Positions 48,258 through 56,627 of a stretch of DNA of 64,000 bases are shown here, one piece after another. Each line of letters begins with the position of its first letter. Position 1 is the first letter of the stretch. Origin of the DNA: CAXTSE01 sp035554115 (GTDB lineage: Bacteria; Actinomycetota; Actinomycetes; Actinomycetales; Microbacteriaceae); assembly GCA_035554115.1 (NCBI GenBank), contig DATMIW010000012.1, positions 38,933 to 102,932 of the forward strand. Reading direction: 5' to 3'. A program made the translations under genes and the position numbers. Under the pieces are notes generated by a model. The model ran no database searches, was not told the DNA's origin, and saw only the letters and a program-made list of their open reading frames with translations.

Positions 48258-48479
48258 TTAGTAGTGCGGGGGCTTCTCGAGCTTGAGCCGCTCGTCGTTC
48301 TCGGTGAGCTGGTGGCGTTCCGGTTCCGACGCGGGTTCGGGATCGCTCCCCGCGGGGGGCGCCGTCGTCACGCGGCGATGGGGGCGGTGGGTCTCGACAG
48401 GCTCGACCGGCGAGGTTGGCGGGGTCTCGACGGGCTCGACCGGCGGATCAGCGTCAGAGGGGCTGGGTGGCGTTGGCAT
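48258..48479 (-). CDS. Possible small Pro/Glu-rich protein containing tandem repeat copies
   Basis: A 73-codon frame that starts inside the end of the helicase-like gene (26-bp overlap). The product is Pro-, Glu- and Thr-rich, with two copies of PVEPVET encoded by the dispersed repeats at 48391 and 48424, and has no recognisable domain. No convincing ribosome binding site was seen. It could be a small disordered protein or just an open frame created by the repeats; I lean towards the latter. Confidence 0.3.
   Translation of the reverse strand: MPTPPSPSDADPPVEPVETPPTSPVEPVETHRPHRRVTTAPPAGSDPEPASEPERHQLTENDERLKLEKPPHY
48391..48410. repeat. Dispersed short repeat
   Basis: GTCTCGACAGGCTCGACCGG. 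A second copy lies 13 bp to the right (48424-48443) in the same orientation, and others are at 3863, 43396 and 43541. Confidence 0.65.
48424..48443. repeat. Dispersed short repeat
   Basis: GTCTCGACGGGCTCGACCGG, one base different from the copy at 48391-48410 and in direct orientation to it. Confidence 0.65.
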
Positions 48480-51400
48480 CGTAAATGACCGGGATCTGTT
48501 CGGTCACGGGACCTGGCGCAAGCCCAGCCATCACGGCGATCCGGTCGGCCACGGCATCCGGGTTGCCGAACAGCTCGAATGCGTGAACCCGCGCATAGTG
48601 CCAGCCGAGTCGACGCAGCACTTCGGGGCGCATCCGCAGGGATTCACGCAGCGAGTGCCCGATGAGGGCCCCGTCCGTTTCCACGACGATGCACGTTCCG
48701 CCATTTGCCGCGACGAGCCCGAGCTTGCCGCGGTGTCCCAGAGCAACCCGCAATCCGCGCGAGGCGAGCCGGCGCGACAGGTCGACGAGCATGGGATCGC
48801 TGTCATCGGGGAGCGGCGGTTCGGCACGGCGGGCCGCGATCTCATCCAGAATTTCGGCGAGCGCGACAGCGCCGTGCTTGAGACGGCCGTCTTCGACATC
48901 TTTCGAGCGGAAGCAGCTCACCAGAACGAGTGACTTACGAGCACGCGTCATGGCGACGGCCAACAGACGCTCGCCCCCGGCCTGCCCGAGTGGACCAAAG
49001 TCGCTGAGAACGCGACCGTGCGGGGTCCGCCCGTAACCGAGCGAGAACACGACGCGGTCACGACTGAGCGCGGCGGCACGTCCGATCGGCAGTACATCAA
49101 ACGGTTCGGCACGATCGCCGACAACAAACTCCGACAGGGCCGGATGCGATCCCATCGCCCCTAGAACAGCCTGCATCACGCGCACGGCGTGCTTCTCGCT
49201 CGCCGTCACAACCATGAGCGACTCATGCGGGCGGGCGGTCGCGTGGTCGATGACGAGCTCGACGACACGATCCACTTCAGCGTCAACGCTCTCGACGGCT
49301 CCGCTGACCGGGTCGGGCATGCCCGTTCCGCCGGCAACGTAGTCGAGCACGAGACTGCCGTGCCCGAGGAAGGTGCCCGCCCACGGAAGGGAGTCGATGC
49401 GCCCTCCGTAGAAGCGGCGGTTGACCAGTTCGGCCAGGTCTTCGCCACCCGCGCGATAGCTGCGGGTGAGCTCGAGGGTCGGCAGCAGGGCGGCAAGCTG
49501 GGCCAAAGCCGACCGGGCGTGCAATTCGTCGACGGCCCGCGCATCCGGAAGCTGCGGGATGTCGCTCCCGTCCGGCTCGACAACCGCGATCTCGAAAGGT
49601 GCGGGCGACTGCGTCACATCGTCGCCGAACGCGACAAGCTGCTTGGCCCGACGGATCGCGCCAATCGTCTCGGCGACAGTGACAGCGCCTGCGTCGACCA
49701 GGACGACCGTGTCGAAAGCCATCTCGTCGGTCACGGCCGGGATTTCGTACGGCGAGGCGAGCCAGACGGGCGCGATCGAGCGAGAGAGGTGCGGGGCCGC
49801 CTTATGCAGACCGGCCGACGTCACACCATCGGAGCGCAGCAATCTCTTGAGCGCCGCAGCTTCTTCGGGCCAGTCGACAAGGCCGAGCTTCCAGTTCTCG
49901 GCGAGCTGCCATCCGAGCAGCTGAGCGCTGCCAGCTGCGTGAGCCTCGTCCACCAGGCGGAAGTCGGCTTCGAGCCGCTCGAGCACATCGGTCTTCGCGC
50001 CGAGCAGGGCTCGGTCGGCTTCGAGAAGGCTGTCGAGGGCAGACCGCCACCACGAGAGTTCGAGTTCGGCGGCGACGCGATCGTCGACAACATGCCGCCG
50101 AGCAAGATCGGTGATGAGGTCGTCGAGCTGCAGGTGCCGCAGCTGAGAGACCAGGCTGCTGCGCTCCTGCAGGTTAACGAGAGCATCGCTTTCTTCGGCG
50201 AGGCCCGAGAGAACCGTTCCCAGATCGTGAAGCGGAAGCGAGGCCAACTGGGTATCGCGGGTGGTGTGACCCAGCGGACGGTCAAGACCTGCGAGGTCGG
50301 CATCCACCTGCTGCCATGCGACCTGCACATCAGAGATGCCGGTCGGTACCTCGGGGATGACTCCGGCGGCAACGTAGCGCTGCCAGAGATTGCGCTGGTT
50401 CTGGATAGCCACCAGCGCCTCGTGCAGGTCGCCGACGTGCATCCCGGGCCGCACATATTCGCGTGCCAACTTCTTGAGGCGTCGGCGGTTGGCCCCCGAC
50501 ATTTCGAGGCTTTCGCGGCGCGGGGCCGTGGCGACGATCAGCTCGCTCAGCGACCTGTCGAAGACGGCAGGCGTGAAGCGATCGAGAGTGTCACGAATGT
50601 CGGTGAGCAATCGCAAATAGGTGCCGAGTTCGGCGATTGTCTGGAACGGTCGCATCCGCGTGGACCCGATGAGCTGCTGGGCCCGGACAAGCAACCGGGG
50701 CAGCGTGTCGTCATGCAGTCGCTTGGCCACGTCATGCGCATAGGCAGCTTCTTCGCCGCTCGTGAACGCGGCGCCGTACCAGGGCGAATCGCCCGGGCCG
50801 TAGCGAAACTCGCCCAGCTCGGCGGCTTTGGCCAGCGTGCGTGCAACGCGTGCGCGGTCGTCGACCATGGCCTCGACGCTGGCGCGCGACATCCGGGCCG
50901 TCGTCGTCGGAGCTTCGGGCAGCAGAGCAAGACGCGAGAGCTCGGTGACGCAGTCGAAGACCGACACCCCGAGCACCGGATCTTGCCGCGTCAGCGAGGT
51001 CCTGTAGTCGAGCAGCACTTTACGCAGACGCACGAGCGCCTCGTCAACGTCGCCGACGGACGGCTGGGTCGCCTTCTCGTTGCGGGCGATACCTCGGATC
51101 ACGTCGCGTCGCAGCGAACGCGGCGTCACCGCGACACCGCTCAGCCCCACGTCGGTAAGCCGCTGGGCAATGCCTCGCAGGCTGGCACGGCGAGGGCTGA
51201 CGACGAGCACGCGCTTGTTCTGGCCGACGAGCGCGCCGAGCGCGTTGACAATTGTCTGCGTTCCCCCGGTGCCGGGCATTGTTGTGACGACGAGCGAATT
51301 GCCGGCTGCGATCTGCGCGACAACATTCTCTTGTTCGGCGTCGGCGTCGAGCAGCAGCACATCGGTCGACGGTTCGCGGCGGTCAGGGTCAACGGGGGTA

Positions 51401-52227
51401 ACCGCGCCGTTGCTCTCGTCGATCGCCCATTTCGCTGTCGCGTTGCCGGCCAGCGCATCCAGAATCGGGTGCTCGAGGTCGTGGGCATCGGCAACGAGCG
51501 TTGTCGCCACTTCGGCGAACGACGACACCACCAGGCGCGGTTGCACGGTGAAGTCGGGCAGGTGGCCGGTGAGGGCACGCAGCTGGTCGATGACCGCGTT
51601 CGGTTTGAATGTGCCGTCGCTCTCAGTGAGTGCGACAAAAGAGGCCGCGTCGAGCACAATTCCGAACTGCTGGTCGAGAGCGGCCGCAAACGCGGGGTTG
51701 AGCTGGGGGCCGCCGCGCAGCTTCAGCTCGGCGTCACGGCCATACCGTCGAATCGCGAGCGGACGCAGCAGCACGGGAGCGCAATACGAGGTGCCGTCGT
51801 ACTGCCAGGTGGCCAGGCCGATTCCCAGGCGGATCGCGTCGATCCCCCGAGTTGTGGCGAGGTCAAGTCCCTTTGCAGCAATGCGGTCGGCGGCGAGACG
51901 GGCACTGCGGAACGCCATGTCATCGCGAATGAGCTGCGAAAGAAGAGTCGTGGATCCCGTGATGAACCGCGCAAGACCGCCGGGATGGGTGGTGCTCAGT
52001 TCGATGCGCGTGGTGGGGGCGTCGACGAAATGCAGTAACGGCGAGCGACCGCCGAGTCCCGCAAGCTCGTGCCGCCAGAGACCGCGGGTGGGTTCGGCGA
52101 CGTTGCGCGTCCATGCGGCACCGGTCTGGGCGGGCGCGGAAGCCGAAGCGGCCGCAGGTGCGGGCGCGGGAGCGAAACGGGACGGGACGGGACTGGGGGT
52201 TGCCTCGTCGAGGCGCTCATCATCCAT
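48454..52227 (-). CDS. DUF4011/SF1-helicase-like protein with degenerate ATPase motifs
   Basis: A 1257-residue protein (1279 if started at 52293; 52227 has GAGGA 7 nt upstream). It has the layout of DUF4011-type SF1 helicases: an N-terminal DUF4011-like region, a RecA-like core and a C-terminal Vsr/REase-like domain (CIVVETDGALIGHSLRESLR, RLGWHYARVHAFELFGNPDA). The ATPase core is altered: Walker A reads PGTGGTQT (residues 318-325), with Gly in place of the catalytic Lys; the Walker B region reads VVLVDAGAV, with no Glu after the Asp; motif III is GDDVTQSPAP. The late motif VAMTRARKSLVLV remains. It probably no longer hydrolyses ATP and may bind DNA or act as a scaffold. It follows the SnoaL-like gene divergently. 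Confidence 0.82.
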   Translation of the reverse strand: MDDERLDEATPSPVPSRFAPAPAPAAASASAPAQTGAAWTRNVAEPTRGLWRHELAGLGGRSPLLHFVDAPTTRIELSTTHPGGLARFITGSTTLLSQLIRDDMAFRSARLAADRIAAKGLDLATTRGIDAIRLGIGLATWQYDGTSYCAPVLLRPLAIRRYGRDAELKLRGGPQLNPAFAAALDQQFGIVLDAASFVALTESDGTFKPNAVIDQLRALTGHLPDFTVQPRLVVSSFAEVATTLVADAHDLEHPILDALAGNATAKWAIDESNGAVTPVDPDRREPSTDVLLLDADAEQENVVAQIAAGNSLVVTTMPGTGGTQTIVNALGALVGQNKRVLVVSPRRASLRGIAQRLTDVGLSGVAVTPRSLRRDVIRGIARNEKATQPSVGDVDEALVRLRKVLLDYRTSLTRQDPVLGVSVFDCVTELSRLALLPEAPTTTARMSRASVEAMVDDRARVARTLAKAAELGEFRYGPGDSPWYGAAFTSGEEAAYAHDVAKRLHDDTLPRLLVRAQQLIGSTRMRPFQTIAELGTYLRLLTDIRDTLDRFTPAVFDRSLSELIVATAPRRESLEMSGANRRRLKKLAREYVRPGMHVGDLHEALVAIQNQRNLWQRYVAAGVIPEVPTGISDVQVAWQQVDADLAGLDRPLGHTTRDTQLASLPLHDLGTVLSGLAEESDALVNLQERSSLVSQLRHLQLDDLITDLARRHVVDDRVAAELELSWWRSALDSLLEADRALLGAKTDVLERLEADFRLVDEAHAAGSAQLLGWQLAENWKLGLVDWPEEAAALKRLLRSDGVTSAGLHKAAPHLSRSIAPVWLASPYEIPAVTDEMAFDTVVLVDAGAVTVAETIGAIRRAKQLVAFGDDVTQSPAPFEIAVVEPDGSDIPQLPDARAVDELHARSALAQLAALLPTLELTRSYRAGGEDLAELVNRRFYGGRIDSLPWAGTFLGHGSLVLDYVAGGTGMPDPVSGAVESVDAEVDRVVELVIDHATARPHESLMVVTASEKHAVRVMQAVLGAMGSHPALSEFVVGDRAEPFDVLPIGRAAALSRDRVVFSLGYGRTPHGRVLSDFGPLGQAGGERLLAVAMTRARKSLVLVSCFRSKDVEDGRLKHGAVALAEILDEIAARRAEPPLPDDSDPMLVDLSRRLASRGLRVALGHRGKLGLVAANGGTCIVVETDGALIGHSLRESLRMRPEVLRRLGWHYARVHAFELFGNPDAVADRIAVMAGLAPGPVTEQIPVIYDANATQPL

Positions 52228-52370
52228 CTCGATGTCCTCGAGTTCTTCTTTGCGTCGATCGGCCAGCCACACACCGCCACGATATGGCCGCATCCCCAGG
52301 AAATCGGGGAGGAGGGGCGGGTTTTGCGAGAACTGGTAGCCGTGTCAGGGGGTACAGGTTTACTGCACTC

Positions 52371-52742
52371 ATGACCAATAACCAGAGTGACGAGAAAGCC
52401 CAGACCCCCGAAGACATCACGCGCCTGTTCGTCGAACGCTCAAATGCGGGTGACGCTGACGGCGTTGCAGCGCTCTATGAAGAGGATGCGGTGATGGCAT
52501 TCCCGCCCGGCTCGCAAACTGTCGGCCGAGCTGCGATCCGCGAGTTGTGGGCGTCCGTTCTGGTAAACAGGCCCCACTTCGAGCCCGAGCCCCCACTCCC
52601 CACGCTGATCAGCGGAGATCTGGCCCTTACCTCGACTCCCCCGAGTGACGGCACGGGCGCGCGAGCGCAAGTTGCACGACGCCAGCCTGACGGAAGCTGG
52701 CTGCGGGTGCTCGATCAGCCGGAATTCACCCGCCCGCACTAG
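52371..52742 (+). CDS. SnoaL/NTF2-like protein (DUF4440 type)
   Basis: A 123-residue cone-fold protein: EDITRLFVERSNAGDADGVA, LYEEDAVMAFPPGSQTVGRA, AIREL, and the C-terminal strand pair ARRQPDGSWLRVLDQPEF. These are features of SnoaL-like and YybH-like proteins, which range from isomerases to ligand-binding proteins. The start at 52371 is the first Met after coding character begins; there is no ribosome binding site, and it may be leaderless. It is followed 51 bp later by the amine oxidase gene, but a shared transcript is uncertain. Confidence 0.85.
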   Translation: MTNNQSDEKAQTPEDITRLFVERSNAGDADGVAALYEEDAVMAFPPGSQTVGRAAIRELWASVLVNRPHFEPEPPLPTLISGDLALTSTPPSDGTGARAQVARRQPDGSWLRVLDQPEFTRPH

Positions 52743-52793
52743 CCTGGTCGTGCTATTGTCGAGCAACCGCTCATAATAAAGATGGAGTTTCGC

Positions 52794-54812
52794 ATGTCGA
52801 CCACCGCCCCGTCCTGGTCCCCCTCTCTTACCCCCGCAGAGATCGACCACATGCGTTCTATCATTGAGGCCGCTGGACTGGGCGGCGCGTCCGTGCGGTA
52901 CTCCTATGTGGCACCCCGCGAACCCGATAAAGCACTGCTCGCAGCTGGCGCCGCGGTGCCACGCGAGGTCGAAGCCATGGTGCTCAATCTCGCCGACAAC
53001 TCGGTGCGAGACCTCGTTGTCGACCTGGGCGCGAACGCCATTACCTCGCAGCGGCTGCTCGACACCAAGGTCGACGGCAATGCTCCTCCTCTCGACGAGG
53101 CGCAGCGCCAGGCCGAAGACCTTCTCAAGGCAGATCAGCGCTGGGTTGACGCGATTGCCAAGCGGGGAATCACCGACCTTGATCAGGTGCGCGTCGTGTC
53201 ACTCTCGGCCGGGGTCTTCGGCTACGACGACGAGATCGGCAATCGCGTGCACCGCTCTCTCGCGTTCTGGCAGTCGCACCCGAGCGACATGGTGTGGGCG
53301 CATCCGATCGATGGTGTCGTCGCGCACGTCGACGTGACCAACAACAAGGTGTTGCGCATTATAGAAACCGATGTCACGCATGTTCCGCAAGAGAGCGGCG
53401 ACTACCTCGACCCCGCCGTTGTCGGGCCGGAGCGCACCGGCCTCAAGCCGATCTCGATCACCCAGCCCGAGGGCGTGTCGTTCACGCTCGATCGTGACCT
53501 CCTCGAATGGCAGAACTGGTCGGTTCGCGTCGGGTTCAATGGGCGCGAAGGTCTTACTCTGCACGAGCTGTCGTACACCGACGCGGGCACGGTGCGACCG
53601 ATCATCAACCGCGCGTCGATCTCTGAAATGGTCGTGAACTACGGCGACCCCACCCCCACTCACGCCTGGCAGAACTATTTCGATGTCGGCGAGTACCAGT
53701 TCGGTCGCCTCGCCAACCCACTCGAGCTCGGTTGCGACTGCCTCGGTGAGATCACCTACCTCGACGCTGTTGTGGCAGACGACCTCGGGCAGCCGCGCAC
53801 GCTCAAGAACGCCGTCTGCATCCACGAAGAGGACTACGGCATCCTCTTCAAGCACACCGACGAGTTCTCCGGCTCCTCGATAACCCGCCGCCAGCGACGC
53901 CTCGTCATCTCCTTCTTCGTGACCGTGGGCAACTACGACTACGGCTTCTACTGGTACCTCTACCTTGACGGCACGATCCAGCTCGAAGCGAAGGCGACCG
54001 GAATCGTTTTCACCTCCGGCCATCCGGGTGGCGACTACCCCTACGCGACCGAGCTGGCGCCGGGTGTTGGCGCGCCGGTTCACCAGCACCTGTTCAGTGC
54101 GCGGCTCGACATGGCAGTTGACGGAGTCGCGAACGCCGTCGACGAAATCGATGTCGCGCGGGTTCCTACGAGTCCCGAGAACCCGTGGGGCAACGCTCTC
54201 ACCCGCACGATCACACGTCTCCGTACGGAAAAAGAGGGTGTGCGCGACGCCAATAATTCTCTGGGCCGCGTGTGGCGCATCTCCAACACCGAGAAGACGA
54301 ACCGACTGGGTGAACCCACCTCGTACGTGCTGTTCCCCGAGGGTCAGCCCACGCTTCTCTCCGCCGATGACGCTCCGGCGCGTGCCCGTGCTGGCTTCAC
54401 CGACCACCACCTATGGGTGAGCCAGTACGAGCGCGATCAGCTCTGGGCGGCCGGGCGTTCGCCTAACCAGAACCCCGGGGGAACCGGTCTGCCCGCGTAC
54501 ATCGCAAATGACCGGGACATCGACGGGCAGAACGTTGTCCTCTGGCACACTTTCGGTCTGACCCATTTCCCCCGCCCGGAGGACTGGCCGATCATGCCGG
54601 TCGACTACGCCGGCTTCAAGCTGAAGCCGCACGGCTTCTTCGACCGCAACCCTGCCCTCAACGTGCCCGATCTGAGTGACAACTCGTGCACCCACCACGG
54701 CGAACCCAACCCGTACGGCACATTCGCGCAACACGATCACGAGCACTCGCACGATCACGATCACCACGACCACGGTCATGGCGGTCACGACCACTCGGGT
54801 CACTCACACTGA
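52794..54812 (+). CDS. Copper-containing primary-amine oxidase (AGAO-like) with a His-rich tail
   Basis: A 672-residue TPQ enzyme that oxidises primary amines to aldehydes with release of ammonia and hydrogen peroxide. Residues line up one position short of Arthrobacter globiformis phenylethylamine oxidase: TPQ-precursor Tyr381 (GNYDYGF), copper ligands His430, His432 (VHQHLF) and His591 (LTHFPRPEDWP). The catalytic base is probably the Asp in ITYLDAVVADDLG. The start at 52794 has GGAG 6 nt upstream. There is no signal peptide, so it is probably cytoplasmic, and it would be a homodimer. The last 30 residues are very rich in His (HDHEHSHDHDHHDHGHGG), which is not typical of the family. It is followed by strong terminators. 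Confidence 0.96.
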   Translation: MSTTAPSWSPSLTPAEIDHMRSIIEAAGLGGASVRYSYVAPREPDKALLAAGAAVPREVEAMVLNLADNSVRDLVVDLGANAITSQRLLDTKVDGNAPPLDEAQRQAEDLLKADQRWVDAIAKRGITDLDQVRVVSLSAGVFGYDDEIGNRVHRSLAFWQSHPSDMVWAHPIDGVVAHVDVTNNKVLRIIETDVTHVPQESGDYLDPAVVGPERTGLKPISITQPEGVSFTLDRDLLEWQNWSVRVGFNGREGLTLHELSYTDAGTVRPIINRASISEMVVNYGDPTPTHAWQNYFDVGEYQFGRLANPLELGCDCLGEITYLDAVVADDLGQPRTLKNAVCIHEEDYGILFKHTDEFSGSSITRRQRRLVISFFVTVGNYDYGFYWYLYLDGTIQLEAKATGIVFTSGHPGGDYPYATELAPGVGAPVHQHLFSARLDMAVDGVANAVDEIDVARVPTSPENPWGNALTRTITRLRTEKEGVRDANNSLGRVWRISNTEKTNRLGEPTSYVLFPEGQPTLLSADDAPARARAGFTDHHLWVSQYERDQLWAAGRSPNQNPGGTGLPAYIANDRDIDGQNVVLWHTFGLTHFPRPEDWPIMPVDYAGFKLKPHGFFDRNPALNVPDLSDNSCTHHGEPNPYGTFAQHDHEHSHDHDHHDHGHGGHDHSGHSH

Positions 54813-54830
54813 CCCGATAGAACACGAACG

Positions 54831-54896
54831 GCGGCGGGCTTTCGAGCCCGCCGCTAAAGAAGGCCCCGTCCGCTAAGCGGAACGGGGCCTTCTTTT
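54831..54896. terminator. Double bidirectional terminator
   Basis: Hairpin 1: GCGGCGGGCT-TTCG-AGCCCGCCGC (54831-54854), a 10-bp stem with a UUCG tetraloop. Hairpin 2: AGAAGGCCCCGT / ACGGGGCCTTCT (54858-54869 and 54882-54893), with inner stem CCGC-taa-GCGG and T-tracts on both strands. It serves the amine oxidase gene and the convergent small membrane protein gene. Confidence 0.92.
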
Positions 54897-54907
54897 AGCT
54901 GAAGCAG

Positions 54908-55072
54908 CTAGACGCTGCGGCGTCCACCTATCAGGCGGACCAGCCAGACAATGACAGCGATGACGAGAAGCACTAGTCCGACCCACAAAAGGAAGTTCAG
55001 GGTCGGCACGAATCCACCCGTGAAAAGCAGGATGACCGCGATGACGGCGATAATGGCGAGCAGGATATTCAT
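54908..55072 (-). CDS. Small two-helix membrane protein (DUF6131-like)
   Basis: A 54-residue hydrophobic protein: MNILLAIIAVIAVILLFTGG, a short loop FVPTLNF, then LLWVGLVLLVIAVIVWLVRL and the basic end IGGRRSV. The start at 55072 has GGAGAAGG 6 nt upstream; the frame further upstream is unlikely to be coding. Such proteins are common in actinobacteria and sometimes stress-induced, and their function is unknown. A possible promoter on the minus strand is TTGAAT-17-TGTGAT near 55104-55132. It ends just before the double terminator. Confidence 0.85.
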   Translation of the reverse strand: MNILLAIIAVIAVILLFTGGFVPTLNFLLWVGLVLLVIAVIVWLVRLIGGRRSV

Positions 55073-55231
55073 GGTGACCTTCTCCTTCTCCGGAGGCCCG
55101 CCAGTGCGACGGATCACAGCCCGGTACCATCTCTGATTCAACTCAGCTGACGAGCACGCGGTTCCATCCACAGCAATCGTTCAGGCAAAAGGGGAGCAAC
55201 GCACAGGCAGGCGGGGCGCTCCGGCCGCCAC

Positions 55232-55798
55232 CTACTCGTCCGTCTGGATTTCTTCGAGCATGCGCTGGAATCCCTCCATCGCTGCACGAGTACCTTCCGC
55301 GTCGTCGGCCAACACCGTGATCACATGAAAGACCAGCCCATCAATGGCCGCAAAGATGATCCGCACCCGCTCGTCAGTGGCCTCGATACCCATGCTCTCC
55401 AGATAGCCGGCAAAGGCCGACCAGTACCACTCATAGAGCCGCCTCAGCGGTGCCCGGTAGGCCGGGCGACGGCGGGACTCCAACATCATCTGGAATTGGA
55501 ATTCGTGGAACGCGGGATCAAAGCGCGCCAAATGGGTAACCCAGTCGGTGAACGCCGAGGGCGTCAAGTCTGCGTCCGTCGGCGTGTGCTGCAGGGTGGA
55601 GTCAACGCCTAGTTCAAGCGCTTCGAGCAGTACCGCTTCGATTGACGGGAAATGGTGTTGAACCACACCGTGGGTAACGCCGGCTTTCGCGGCGAGCCCG
55701 CGGTACGTCACCCGTTGCAAGCCCTCTGCTGCAACGAGATCGATGGCGGCACGGACGACAAGACCGCGGCCATCTCCGTAATTGACTTTAGGGCTCAC
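55232..55798 (-). CDS. TetR-family transcriptional regulator
   Basis: A 188-residue regulator with start GTG 55798 (VSPKVNYGDGRGLVVRAAID); an ATG at 55870 would add 24 residues. The helix-turn-helix is IDLVAAEGLQRVTYRGLAAK and AGVTHGVVQHHFPSIEAVLL. The effector domain contains QFQFQMMLESRRRPAYRAPL-type segments and a C-terminal helix bundle, like regulators of antibiotic or lipid metabolism genes. It is divergent from the DUF6766-type membrane protein; a 12-bp perfect inverted repeat (55874-55885 and 55923-55934) in the gap is the likely operator. The ligand is unknown. Confidence 0.88.
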   Translation of the reverse strand: MSPKVNYGDGRGLVVRAAIDLVAAEGLQRVTYRGLAAKAGVTHGVVQHHFPSIEAVLLEALELGVDSTLQHTPTDADLTPSAFTDWVTHLARFDPAFHEFQFQMMLESRRRPAYRAPLRRLYEWYWSAFAGYLESMGIEATDERVRIIFAAIDGLVFHVITVLADDAEGTRAAMEGFQRMLEEIQTDE

Positions 55799-55873
55799 TG
55801 ATCTCTGCTTTCCCTGCACCGGAACATGGCATACGTAATTCTCTCTCGTCGCGAGGCCGCGTCGCGTCATGCG

Positions 55874-55934
55874 CGCCGTCGGATGGGTTCCGCTCAGCGC
55901 GTGCGTTGATGCCTTGCCTCGACATCCGACGGCG
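55874..55934. promoter_or_regulatory. 12-bp inverted repeat between tetR and the DUF6766-type gene
   Basis: CGCCGTCGGATG (55874-55885) and CATCCGACGGCG (55923-55934) are perfectly complementary with 37 bp between. The right copy touches the TAGGGT -10 of the plus-strand gene (55935-55940), and the left copy sits 3 bp upstream of an alternative TetR ATG. The symmetry around the divergent promoters suggests one site per promoter. Confidence 0.6.
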
Positions 55935-55946
55935 TAGGGTCGCGAC

Positions 55947-56627
55947 ATGACCCGCCGTTTTCCCCTGCTCCGGTGGCTTCGAGAGCACGGTCTCGTGACC
56001 GTCAATCTCACGCTATTCATTGGCTTTCTCATCGGGATGTCGATCACCGGCTGGAACGTGTCGAACGACGATCTCGTGCAACACGGAATGCCAGCCGAGA
56101 CATTCGGCACCTTCCTCACGAGCGGCAACTTCTTCGAGGCGGTTTTCGAAAACTGGGAGAGCGAATTCCTACAAATGGGCTCCTATGTGGTGTTCGTCAT
56201 CTTTCTGTTCCAGAAAGGGTCGTCAGAATCCAAGCCGCTCAACAAAAAGGCACCGCAAGACGAAGATCCCCGACTGCATGCGAATGACCCCCGTGCGCCC
56301 TGGCCTGTTCGCCGCGGGGGCGTAGCACTGGTCCTGTATGAGAACTCCCTGCTCATCCTTTTCCTGGTCTTGTTTATTGGCGCGTTCGTCGGCCACGCGG
56401 TCGGCGGAGCCGCGGCATACAGCGACGAACAGATCGAGCATGGGCAACCCGGGGTGAGCGCACTGCAATATCTGGGCACCTCGCAGTTCTGGTTCGAGTC
56501 TTTCCAAAACTGGCAGAGCGAGTTCATGGTCGTCGCCGTACTGGCCGGGGCCGCCGTCTATTTGCGCCAGCGAGGGTCGAGCGAATCGAAACCCGTAGCC
56601 GCCCCTCATTCCGAGACCGGGGTCTGA
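55947..56627 (+). CDS. DUF6766-type membrane protein with internal duplication
   Basis: A 226-residue protein with four predicted helices in two related halves. The half-repeats are FFEAVFENWESEFLQMGSYV followed by FQKGSSESKPL, and FWFESFQNWQSEFMVVAVLA followed by RQRGSSESKPV. Each is preceded by a hydrophobic helix (LTLFIGFLIGMSITGW; SLLILFLVLFIGAFVGHAVG). The start at 55947 lies 6 nt after TAGGGT and is probably leaderless. Function is not known. It is likely controlled by the divergent TetR regulator. Confidence 0.85.
   Translation: MTRRFPLLRWLREHGLVTVNLTLFIGFLIGMSITGWNVSNDDLVQHGMPAETFGTFLTSGNFFEAVFENWESEFLQMGSYVVFVIFLFQKGSSESKPLNKKAPQDEDPRLHANDPRAPWPVRRGGVALVLYENSLLILFLVLFIGAFVGHAVGGAAAYSDEQIEHGQPGVSALQYLGTSQFWFESFQNWQSEFMVVAVLAGAAVYLRQRGSSESKPVAAPHSETGV

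Noticed and set aside
49189..52038. A 949-codon open frame antisense to the helicase-like gene
   Set aside because: Same high-GC shadow effect; no motifs, and the sense frame carries recognisable DUF4011 and REase-like regions.
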